A stretch of 64,000 nucleotides of DNA, taken from assembly GCA_963748005.1 (NCBI GenBank), contig CAVVHH010000002.1:1364001-1428000 (forward strand), given 5' to 3'. Of this stretch, positions 40,150 through 47,100 are shown in pieces (within the stretch, counting starts at the first letter, position 1; each line of letters begins with the position of its first letter). Below the pieces are notes generated by a model. That model made no database searches, was not told where the DNA came from, and saw only the letters and a program-made list of their open reading frames with translations. The position numbers and the translations under genes are program-made. The stretch comes from CAILZL01 sp963748005 (lineage in GTDB: Bacteria > Pseudomonadota > Gammaproteobacteria > Steroidobacterales > Steroidobacteraceae).

Positions 40150-42908
40150 CCAAGCTGGTGCTGGTGGATGGCTCGTCATACCTGTACCGGGCCTTTTTTG
40201 CTTTGCCGCCGCTGAGCAATTCGCGTGGCGAACCTACTGGCGCGCTGCTGGGTGTGGCCAACATGCTGCACAAGCTGGTCAAGGACGAACAACCGGATCT
40301 GATTGCAGTGGTGTTCGATGCGCCGGGCAAGACCTTCCGCGATGATCTGTTCGAACAATACAAGGCGCACCGCGAGCCTATGCCTGACGATCTGCGTGCG
40401 CAGACCCAACCCCTGCTGGAGCTGGTGCAGGCGATGGGCTTGCCAATGTTGCGCGTCAATGGTGTGGAAGCAGATGACGTGATCGGCACGCTGGCGGTGC
40501 AGGCGGCTAGCCAAGGCATTGATGTATTGATCTCCACCGGCGATAAGGACATGGCACAGCTTGTCGGCCCACATGTCACCCTGATCAACACCATGACCGG
40601 ATCGCGCTATGACCGCGAGGGCGTGAAGACCAAGTTCGATGTGTATCCGGAACAGATCATCGACTACCTGTCACTGGTGGGCGATAGCGCTGACAACATT
40701 CCCGGTGTACCCAAGGTGGGGCCGAAAACGGCCGCAAAGTGGCTGGGTGAATATCAGTCGCTGGACAACCTGCTGGCCAATGCTGACAAGGTCACGGGCA
40801 AGGTGGGTGAGAACCTGCGTGCAAGCACGGAAGTGCTGGAGCTATCACGCAAGCTGGCGAAGATCGATTGCGCCGTGGCGCTGGATGTCGCGCCTGCAAC
40901 CTTGCGCGCGCAACCGCCCACCGTTGATGAGCTGCGCAAGATCTACAAGCACTATGAATTGAATGCATTGTTGCGGCAGCTGGAAGCACAGCAAGAAAGC
41001 ACCCTCACCCTGCCCTCTCCCTCAGGGAGAGGGGATAAAGAATCTGGAGCGATGCCTTCCCCTCTACCCCAGGGAGAGGGGACAGGGGTGAGGGTGACAG
41101 GCGCCGAATACGAAACCGTCCTCACGCAAGAACAGCTTGATCAGTGGCTCGAAAAACTGCGTAACGCAGACGTGTTCGCCATCGATACCGAAACCACTTC
41201 GCTTGATTACATGTCGGCAGAACTGGTGGGCATTGCCATGTCGGTTGAGCCCGGCAAGGCGGCGTACCTGCCGCTGGCACACAACTATCCGGGCGCACCA
41301 GAGCAGCTGTCGCGCGATGCGGTGCTGGCGCAGTTCAAACCACTACTGGAAAGCGAACAGCACGCCAAACTTGGTCATCACCTGAAATACGACGCACACA
41401 TCTTTGCCAATTACGGTATCGATATGAAGGGCATGCGCTACGACAGCATGCTGGAATCGTACGTCTTGAACAGCACCAGCGGTCGTCACGACATGGATAC
41501 CGTGGCGAAAAAGTATCTGGGCGTTGACACCATCCACTATGAAGATGTCTGTGGCAAAGGCGCCAAGCAGATCACTTTTGATCAGGTCGATCTCGAAACC
41601 GCCACACGTTACTCCGCCGAAGATGCCGACATCACACTGCGCCTGCATCAAACGCTATGGCTACAGTTGAGCGCCGAACCAAAACTGAAAACGCTGTATG
41701 AAACCATTGAACAGCCGCTGGTGCCGGTGTTGCTGCGCATGGAACATCAGGGCGTATTGATTGACGGTGGCCTGCTCAAGAAACAAAGCCAGCAACTGGC
41801 AGAGCTGATGCAGTCGCTGGTGGAGCGTTGCCATGCGGCGGCCGGACAACCTTTCAACGTGGAGTCACCCAAACAACTGCAGGACATCCTGTTCAATAAG
41901 CTGCAGATTCCCGTGTTGCGCAAGACGCCTACGGGTCAGCCTTCAACGGCTGAAGATGTGCTGGAAGAGCTGGCAGGTGAGCATGAGTTGCCCAAACTCA
42001 TTCTTGAATATCGCGGCATGGCCAAGCTCAAATCGACGTACACCGACAAACTGCCGCTGCAGATCAATGCGCGTACCGGTCGCGTGCATACTTCGTATCA
42101 TCAGGCAGTAGCGGCAACCGGTCGCCTGTCCTCTACCGATCCCAACCTGCAGAACATTCCGATTCGCTCCGCGGAAGGTCGGCGAATTCGTCAAGCATTT
42201 GTAGCACCGCCCGGACATGTGCTGATTGCAGCCGACTATTCGCAGATTGAATTGCGCATCATGGCGCATCTTTCCGGCGATGCATCACTGTTGAAAGCTT
42301 TCGCCGAAGACAAGGATATTCATCAGGCCACCGCTGCTGAAGTCATGGGCATCACACTGGAACAGGTCACCAGCGAACAACGTCGCTCGGCCAAGGCCAT
42401 CAACTTCGGCCTGATCTACGGCATGTCGGCGTTCGGTCTGGCCAAGCAGCTGGGCGTGGGACGCAACGAAGCACAGAAGTACATTGATCTGTATTTCGAT
42501 CGTTATCCCGGCGTGAAGCAGTACATGGAACGCACGCGTGCACAGGCGCATGAGCTCGGCTATGTGGAAACCGTATTCGGCCGGCGCCTGTATCTGCCGG
42601 ATATTCAATCGCGTAATGCATCTTTGCGACAGTACGCGGAGCGCAGCGCCATCAACGCGCCCATGCAGGGTACGGCGGCCGACATCATCAAGCGCGCCAT
42701 GATTGACGTGGATGGCTGGCTGCAAACCTCAGGCTTCAACGCCAAACTCATCATGCAGGTGCACGATGAACTGGTGCTGGAAGTCCCCGAAGTGCTGGCC
42801 GAACAACTGATTACCGAAGTGCGTTCCCGCATGTCCGCTGCAGCCGACCTGAACGTGCCCCTGAAGGTGGATATCGGCACCGGCAAGAACTGGGACGAGG
42901 CGCATTGA
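40146..42908 (+). CDS. polA: DNA polymerase I
   Basis: 920 residues with all three domains. 5'-3' exonuclease/flap nuclease (about 1-285: VDGSSYLYRAFFALPPLSNS, STGDKDMAQLV, GDSADNIPGVPKVGPKTA). 3'-5' exonuclease (about 320-510: VFAIDTETTSLDYM, HHLKYDAHIFANYG, YSAEDADITLRL), with the proofreading acids present. Family A polymerase (about 530-920: TGRLSSTDPNLQNIPIRS, ADYSQIELRIMAHLSGD, RRSAKAINFGLIYGMSAFGL, MQVHDELVLEVPE). It acts in Okazaki-fragment processing and repair. Between the first two domains an in-frame palindromic repeat adds about 32 residues (see 41000-41096). Confidence 0.96.
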   Translation: MTKLVLVDGSSYLYRAFFALPPLSNSRGEPTGALLGVANMLHKLVKDEQPDLIAVVFDAPGKTFRDDLFEQYKAHREPMPDDLRAQTQPLLELVQAMGLPMLRVNGVEADDVIGTLAVQAASQGIDVLISTGDKDMAQLVGPHVTLINTMTGSRYDREGVKTKFDVYPEQIIDYLSLVGDSADNIPGVPKVGPKTAAKWLGEYQSLDNLLANADKVTGKVGENLRASTEVLELSRKLAKIDCAVALDVAPATLRAQPPTVDELRKIYKHYELNALLRQLEAQQESTLTLPSPSGRGDKESGAMPSPLPQGEGTGVRVTGAEYETVLTQEQLDQWLEKLRNADVFAIDTETTSLDYMSAELVGIAMSVEPGKAAYLPLAHNYPGAPEQLSRDAVLAQFKPLLESEQHAKLGHHLKYDAHIFANYGIDMKGMRYDSMLESYVLNSTSGRHDMDTVAKKYLGVDTIHYEDVCGKGAKQITFDQVDLETATRYSAEDADITLRLHQTLWLQLSAEPKLKTLYETIEQPLVPVLLRMEHQGVLIDGGLLKKQSQQLAELMQSLVERCHAAAGQPFNVESPKQLQDILFNKLQIPVLRKTPTGQPSTAEDVLEELAGEHELPKLILEYRGMAKLKSTYTDKLPLQINARTGRVHTSYHQAVAATGRLSSTDPNLQNIPIRSAEGRRIRQAFVAPPGHVLIAADYSQIELRIMAHLSGDASLLKAFAEDKDIHQATAAEVMGITLEQVTSEQRRSAKAINFGLIYGMSAFGLAKQLGVGRNEAQKYIDLYFDRYPGVKQYMERTRAQAHELGYVETVFGRRLYLPDIQSRNASLRQYAERSAINAPMQGTAADIIKRAMIDVDGWLQTSGFNAKLIMQVHDELVLEVPEVLAEQLITEVRSRMSAAADLNVPLKVDIGTGKNWDEAH
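41000..41096. repeat. REP-like element inserted in frame within polA
   Basis: CACCCTCACCCTGCCCTCTC at the left returns inverted as GGAGAGGGGACAGGGGTGAG, then GGTG at the right. Inner palindromes are CCCTCTCCCTCAGGGAGAGG and CCCCTCTACCCCAGGGAGAG. It encodes TLTLPSPSGRGDKESGAMPS, then PLPQGEGTGVRV, in the linker between exonuclease domains. Same family as 33187-33271. Confidence 0.85.
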
Positions 42909-43058
42909 GCCAACACTTTTTGAACCAGTTGCAATCTGCTCCGGTCGCTGTCGCCAATAAACCCGGGGTATAGAGCGCCAGGTAGACCTCATCCGGTCCG
43001 GCCTGAGCGATCCTGTAATTTCTTTGCAAATCGGGCGGAAAAAATTTGGCGTCGGCTG

Positions 43059-43086
43059 GAACTTTCCCGGTCCCTGACGGCTCTCA
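43059..43086 (+). promoter_or_regulatory. ECF (RpoE/AlgU-type) sigma promoter
   Basis: GAACTT (43059-43064), a 17-base spacer and TCTCA (43082-43086). This fits the GAACTT-N16/17-TCTGA promoter used by RpoE/AlgU envelope-stress sigma factors, which drives ErsA in Pseudomonas from the same polA-engB position. Confidence 0.6.
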
Positions 43087-43090
43087 TACC

Positions 43091-43207
43091 TTGAACGTCT
43101 GCCAGGACGTTTCCATTCGTCTCCCTCCCTGAGCGAATGGCTAACCCGGTCATCCCCATGCCGGGTTTCTATATACCCCCGGTGGCCATGCCACCGGGGT
43201 ATTTTTT
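43091..43207 (+). ncRNA. Candidate small RNA of the ErsA/Spot 42 type
   Basis: About 117 nt between polA and engB, the position of spf in E. coli and ersA in Pseudomonas. Predicted fold: AACGTC/GACGTT (43094-43111), CCATTCG/CGAATGG (43113-43140) with an open C-rich loop TCTCCCTCCCTGAG suited to pairing with ribosome sites, AACCCGG/CCGGGTT (43143-43167), and a strong terminator TACCCCCGGTGG/CCACCGGGGTA followed by six T (43174-43207). An ECF promoter ends five bases upstream. The transcript start is estimated, and no coding frame is present. Sequence similarity to known sRNAs was not tested. Confidence 0.7.
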
Positions 43208-43790
43208 ACCCCTTCAAACACCCATCCAGAAACCGCCGCGCCTCATCCACTCCCCGATTGGTAGTGGCCGAAAACAGCTGCACCGTGGCGTGATCGCCCA
43301 GTGCCGCGCGCACCTCTCGGGTGACCTTCATGCCCTCCGACTGGGTCAACTTGTCGGCCTTGCTCAGCAGCACATGGCACTTCAGGTGCCGCTGCGCACC
43401 CCATTCCAGCATCTGCAGGTCGGTGTCCTTGAGCGGATGGCGGGAATCCATCAGCACCACCAGACCGGTCAGGGACTGGCGCTTTTCAAAGTAGCTGCTC
43501 ATCAGCTCGTGCCAGTGCTGCTGCATGGCCGGTGGCACCTTGGCAAATCCATAGCCCGGCAGATCCACCAGCCGCTGGTCCTGCAACATACTGAAAAAAT
43601 TGATCAGCTGGGTGCGCCCCGGCGTCTTGCTGGTGCGCGCCAGACCAATACGCCCGGTGATGGCATTAATGGCACTGGACTTGCCGCTGTTGGAGCGCCC
43701 GGCAAATGCGACCTCCACGCCCTGGTCCGAGGGGAACTGCGGCGCCTGCCAGGCGCCGGTCAGATACTGAACGTTCGGGTAGTAGGACAT
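43206..43790 (-). CDS. engB: Ribosome-biogenesis GTPase EngB/YihA
   Basis: 194 residues from the ATG at 43790 (SYYPNVQYLTGAWQAPQFPS); a longer frame to 43871 would run into the 291-bp repeat. GTPase motifs: G1 AGRSNSGKSSAIN, G2/G3 KTPGRTQLINFF and DLPGYGFA, G4 LLSKADKL, G5 FSAT. EngB is essential for 50S subunit assembly in most bacteria. It converges on polA and the small RNA; its stop codon overlaps the sRNA terminator T-run. Confidence 0.95.
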   Translation of the reverse strand: MSYYPNVQYLTGAWQAPQFPSDQGVEVAFAGRSNSGKSSAINAITGRIGLARTSKTPGRTQLINFFSMLQDQRLVDLPGYGFAKVPPAMQQHWHELMSSYFEKRQSLTGLVVLMDSRHPLKDTDLQMLEWGAQRHLKCHVLLSKADKLTQSEGMKVTREVRAALGDHATVQLFSATTNRGVDEARRFLDGCLKG

Positions 43791-43852
43791 GGTGTTGCTG
43801 ACCGACGGCACAGCCGCCAAGGCATTGATTCCGGGCTGCCAAATTGGGAAAT

Positions 43853-44143
43853 AGGGTCTGATGGCGTTCATGCCATCGCCGTGATGAGACTATAGCGACT
43901 CAGGACGCGACGCGCCGAGCGCAGTGTACTTAGCCGTACTCAAGCGAGGTGCTCCACAGGGATTTCCTTCGGTCACAACAAAGTCCTGAGTCGTTATAGT
44001 CTCAACCCATCGGGCTGGGCCCCAAAATCCGCCATGCCGCGTTGCTCGTCGCTCATTTGGAGCTACCAAACCTCGCTCCTCACGCCTTGCCTGGCGGATT
44101 TTGGGACTCCAACGCAGCGATGGCATGAACGCCATCAGACCCT
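43853..44143 (-). repeat. 291-bp inverted-repeat element, copy 2 (opposite orientation)
   Basis: Same length and ends (AGGGTCTG...CAGACCCT) as 16847-17137, but reversed. Stem 1: ATGGCGTTCATGCCATCG (43861-43878) pairs perfectly with 44118-44135. Stem 2: CCAAAATCCGCCA (44022-44034) perfectly with TGGCGGATTTTGG (44092-44104). Stem 3: 43886-43906 with 43983-44003, 21 bp with one G-T. All three stems differ from copy 1, while the scaffold (for example GACTTTGTTGTGACCGAAGG and CCAAATGAGCGACGAGCAAC, read in the copy 1 direction) is shared. It lies between engB and cytochrome c4. Confidence 0.85.
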
Positions 44144-44228
44144 CGTGTACAATCGCGCGACTTAAGCGCCAGCTTTGTCCTCAGACACACTCAGGCTGGC
44201 ATTGGATTACCGCATTGGAGCTCTGTCG

Positions 44229-44873
44229 ATGAACCTTGGTCTGTCTAACAAGTACGAACTGGCGCGTGGGCTGATGGTTTCCACCGCACTGTTGCTCGGT
44301 CTCACTGCAGGTAACGTCGCCGCAGCGGCCGGCGATGTCCAGGCCGGTCAGACCAAGGCCTCGACGGTATGTGTGGCATGCCATGGTCTGGACGGCAACA
44401 GCGTCAACCCGGAATGGCCCAGCATCGCCGGTCAGCACGAGACCTACATCGTCAAGCAGGTCAAGGCATTCCGTGCTGGCGAACGCACCAACGTACTGAT
44501 GTCTCCGATCGCGCTCACCCTGACCGACAAGGAAATTGAAGATACGGCGGCCTATTACGCGTCACAACGCATCAAGGGTCAGGAAGCCGCCAAGGCGAAA
44601 GTCGAGCTCGGTCAGAAGATTTATCGCGGTGGTGTCGCTGACAACAAGACACCGGCCTGCATGGCCTGTCATGGACCCAACGGTCGTGGCAATCCGGCCG
44701 CCAGCTATCCATCCATCCGCAGTCAACACGCCACGCAGGTAGCGCTGCAGCTGCATGCTTACAAGAAGGGTGAGCGCAAGACCGACCAGAACGAGATGAT
44801 GCGCACGATCGCCGCCAAACTGACCGACGACCAGATCGACGCGGTTGCCCAGTACGTACAAGGCCTGCGCTAA
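44229..44873 (+). CDS. Cytochrome c4-type dihaem protein
   Basis: 214 residues from the ATG at 44229, with a signal peptide (about 8-32, GLMVSTALLLGLTAGNVAAA). Two class I cytochrome c domains with CVACH (about 49) and CMACH (about 145); axial Met candidates are in TNVLMSPIA and NEMMRTIA. The tandem arrangement and HGLDGNS / HGPNGRGNPAASYPSI motifs fit cytochrome c4, a periplasmic electron carrier to terminal oxidases. The engB-c4-dsbA order is typical for gammaproteobacteria. Confidence 0.92.
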   Translation: MNLGLSNKYELARGLMVSTALLLGLTAGNVAAAAGDVQAGQTKASTVCVACHGLDGNSVNPEWPSIAGQHETYIVKQVKAFRAGERTNVLMSPIALTLTDKEIEDTAAYYASQRIKGQEAAKAKVELGQKIYRGGVADNKTPACMACHGPNGRGNPAASYPSIRSQHATQVALQLHAYKKGERKTDQNEMMRTIAAKLTDDQIDAVAQYVQGLR

Positions 44874-44880
44874 AACAACC

Positions 44881-44904
44881 GTACACCGGACTTGTCCGGT
44901 GTAC
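44881..44904 (+). terminator. Hairpin after cytochrome c4
   Basis: GTACACCGGACTTGTCCGGTGTAC (12-bp arms) eight bases after the stop. It has no T-run, so termination is uncertain; it may stabilise the message end. Confidence 0.5.
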
Positions 44905-44969
44905 CTGCTGATTGGACCCGTGCACGCGGATCCAGACACTATATCCACGCTTAACCTCGGAGCCCGACC

Positions 44970-45836
44970 ATGAAGCGCATTTCTGTCCTGGCCTTGGGGC
45001 TTGCGTTGCTGGTATCACTTATTGGCTGCAGCCAGAAGGATGCACCCGGCAACACGGGCGATACCAACACCGCAGTAGTCAGCGCGCCGGCAACTGAAAC
45101 AGCAACTGAAACACCTGCCGAGGTAGTCGCGCAAACCGCCCCGGCAACCGATGAGCAGACGCTGGGCGAACAAATCACTGAAACCGGCGATACGGAAGCG
45201 GTAGATACCGGCGCCACCACTTCGCAACCCATGGCCCTGCGTATTGCCGAGATGCAGCCGGAACCGGCTTCAAAATGGAAGGAAGGTGTGCACTACACCC
45301 GTCTTGTGCCCACCCAACCGACCAGCGCCGCGCCGGGGCAGGTCGAAGTCACCGAAGTATTCTGGTATGGCTGTCCGCATTGTTATGCGCTGGATCCGTA
45401 CCTGGAAAGCTGGCGCAAGAGCGGCAAACCGGCGTTTGTCAGTTTTGTGCGCGTGCCGGTCATGTGGGGTGCCGTGCATCAAACGCACGCACGGCTGTTC
45501 TATACAGCCGAAATGCTCGGCAAGCTGGAAGAACTGCACACCGCCATATTTCAGGAAATCCACAAGAATGGTGATCCGCTCAATTCGACGGAGCGCATTC
45601 AAGCCTTTTTTACCAGTCATGGCGTCAGCCAGGCCGATTTTCAAAAGGCATTCTCTTCATTCGCTGTCGAGTCCAGCCTGAAACGCGCTGACTCGCTGGG
45701 CCTGCGTTACAAAGTGGAATCCGTGCCGCTCATCGTTATCAACGGCAAGTATGTTACCGATGTAGGTCGCGCCGGCAGCCAACAACAACTGATTGATCTG
45801 ATCAACGATCTGGCCAGCCGCGAGCGCGGCACCTGA
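44970..45836 (+). CDS. dsbA: DsbA-family thiol:disulfide oxidoreductase, lipidated
   Basis: 288 residues, about 80 longer than plain DsbA. N-terminal lipobox SLIGC (Cys about 20), then a ~90-residue Thr/Ala/Glu-rich linker, then the DsbA domain: QVEVTEVFWYGCPHCYALDP with the C-P-H-C active site (about 135-138), and the cis-proline loop KVESVPLIVINGKYV. It introduces disulfides in exported proteins, such as the cytochromes and cysteine-containing hydrolases here. Membrane tethering and a long spacer are unusual for the main DsbA and may set its reach. Re-oxidation by DsbB is assumed; no dsbB is in the window. Confidence 0.9.
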   Translation: MKRISVLALGLALLVSLIGCSQKDAPGNTGDTNTAVVSAPATETATETPAEVVAQTAPATDEQTLGEQITETGDTEAVDTGATTSQPMALRIAEMQPEPASKWKEGVHYTRLVPTQPTSAAPGQVEVTEVFWYGCPHCYALDPYLESWRKSGKPAFVSFVRVPVMWGAVHQTHARLFYTAEMLGKLEELHTAIFQEIHKNGDPLNSTERIQAFFTSHGVSQADFQKAFSSFAVESSLKRADSLGLRYKVESVPLIVINGKYVTDVGRAGSQQQLIDLINDLASRERGT

Positions 45837-45849
45837 GCGCGCTGGTCGC

Positions 45850-46824
45850 ATGCTGAACACCTACATTTCAACTGCACGCGGTCTGGCCAGGACGCAAGCC
45901 AGCGGCATCCAGCGCATTCCTGATGATGGTGTGTGGGTCGACTTGCTGGAACCCAGCGCAGAAGAAGAACGCGCCGTAGAACGCGAACTGGGCATCGATA
46001 TTCCCTCGCGCGAAGAAATGCGCGAGATCGAAACGTCCAATCGTCTCTACGAAGAAGATGGCGTGCTGTACATGACCACGACCATTGCCGCCAAACTCGA
46101 TACGGCGCGTCCGGAAAGTACTGCCGTGACTTTCATTCTGGCCAAAGGCCGGCTGATTACCAACCGGTACGTGGATACGCGCCCCTTCCGGAATTTCATT
46201 GCCTACGCTGAACGCCATCCCGGCGCCTGCAACTCGGCAGTGTCCATTTTTGCAGGCCTGATCGAAGCCATCACCGAGCGCATTGCCGATACCCTGGAAC
46301 GGGTGGGCAATGATCTGGACGCCGTGTCGGGCAGCATTTTCCAGACCGATCCGGAGGCCCGCAAATCCAAGCGCGATCTGCGTGGCCTGCTGGAGCGCAT
46401 CGGCTTCAACGGCGAACTGAACTCCAAGGCACGCGAGTCGCTGGTGAGCCTCGCGCGCCTGCTGGTGTTCGTCCAACAGAGCAGCAACATTGCCCTGAAC
46501 GATGAACATCGCAGCCGGTTTCGCTCCATTGCCCGCGACGCCGCCGCATTGTCGGACCATGCCAGTTTTCTGGGCACCAAAGTGTCGTTCCTGCTGGAAG
46601 CCACACTGGGCCTGATCAACCTGGAACAGAACAACATCATCAAGCTCTTCTCGGTAGCGGCGGTGATGCTCATGCCACCGACATTGATTGCCAGTATATA
46701 CGGCATGAATTTCCGGCACATGCCGGAACTTGAATGGCCGCTGGGCTATCCGCTGGCGCTGCTGCTGATGTTCGGGTCCATCCTGGGCATTTATGTCTAT
46801 TTCAAGCGCCGCGGCTGGTTGTAG
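45850..46824 (+). CDS. corA: CorA-family magnesium/divalent-cation channel
   Basis: 324 residues. A cytoplasmic alpha/beta domain (about 1-225) is followed by two C-terminal membrane helices, with the selectivity motif YGMNFRHMPE (G-M-N) between them (about 283-292) and a basic end FKRRGWL. The long helix segment (NNIIKLFSVAAVMLMPPTLI) is the pore helix. Length and motif order fit CorA-type channels that take up Mg2+ or sometimes Co2+/Zn2+. It begins 13 nt after dsbA and may be cotranscribed. Confidence 0.92.
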   Translation: MLNTYISTARGLARTQASGIQRIPDDGVWVDLLEPSAEEERAVERELGIDIPSREEMREIETSNRLYEEDGVLYMTTTIAAKLDTARPESTAVTFILAKGRLITNRYVDTRPFRNFIAYAERHPGACNSAVSIFAGLIEAITERIADTLERVGNDLDAVSGSIFQTDPEARKSKRDLRGLLERIGFNGELNSKARESLVSLARLLVFVQQSSNIALNDEHRSRFRSIARDAAALSDHASFLGTKVSFLLEATLGLINLEQNNIIKLFSVAAVMLMPPTLIASIYGMNFRHMPELEWPLGYPLALLLMFGSILGIYVYFKRRGWL

Positions 46825-47100
46825 TGACGGCTGGTGTGGCTTGCCACACGGCCACGTACACAAACACCGCATGATCAGCGCCAAGAACCCTTAACAAATC
46901 CCGAAAACCTTGAACCGTTTCAAGTTTCCATCAGCCCGAATGGCGAACTGTGTCGCCTTCTGCTGACGGAAATATATGGAACATAGCGCTGTAATGGACA
47001 GTGCACCGGAATGGGGATTTCGCAACTGTGTGTCGTATAAGGCGCACAGTCGTCACTGGCAACTCATATGGCACAAAGTACATAGGACCCGGGGGTTCTG

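Noticed and set aside
43174..43207. Terminator only for polA
   Set aside because: It lies ~270 bases after polA, behind a separate promoter and hairpins, which fits a small RNA better.
43791..43871. Longer EngB start
   Set aside because: The extra residues read into the end of the 291-bp repeat; the ATG at 43790 gives the normal EngB N-terminus.
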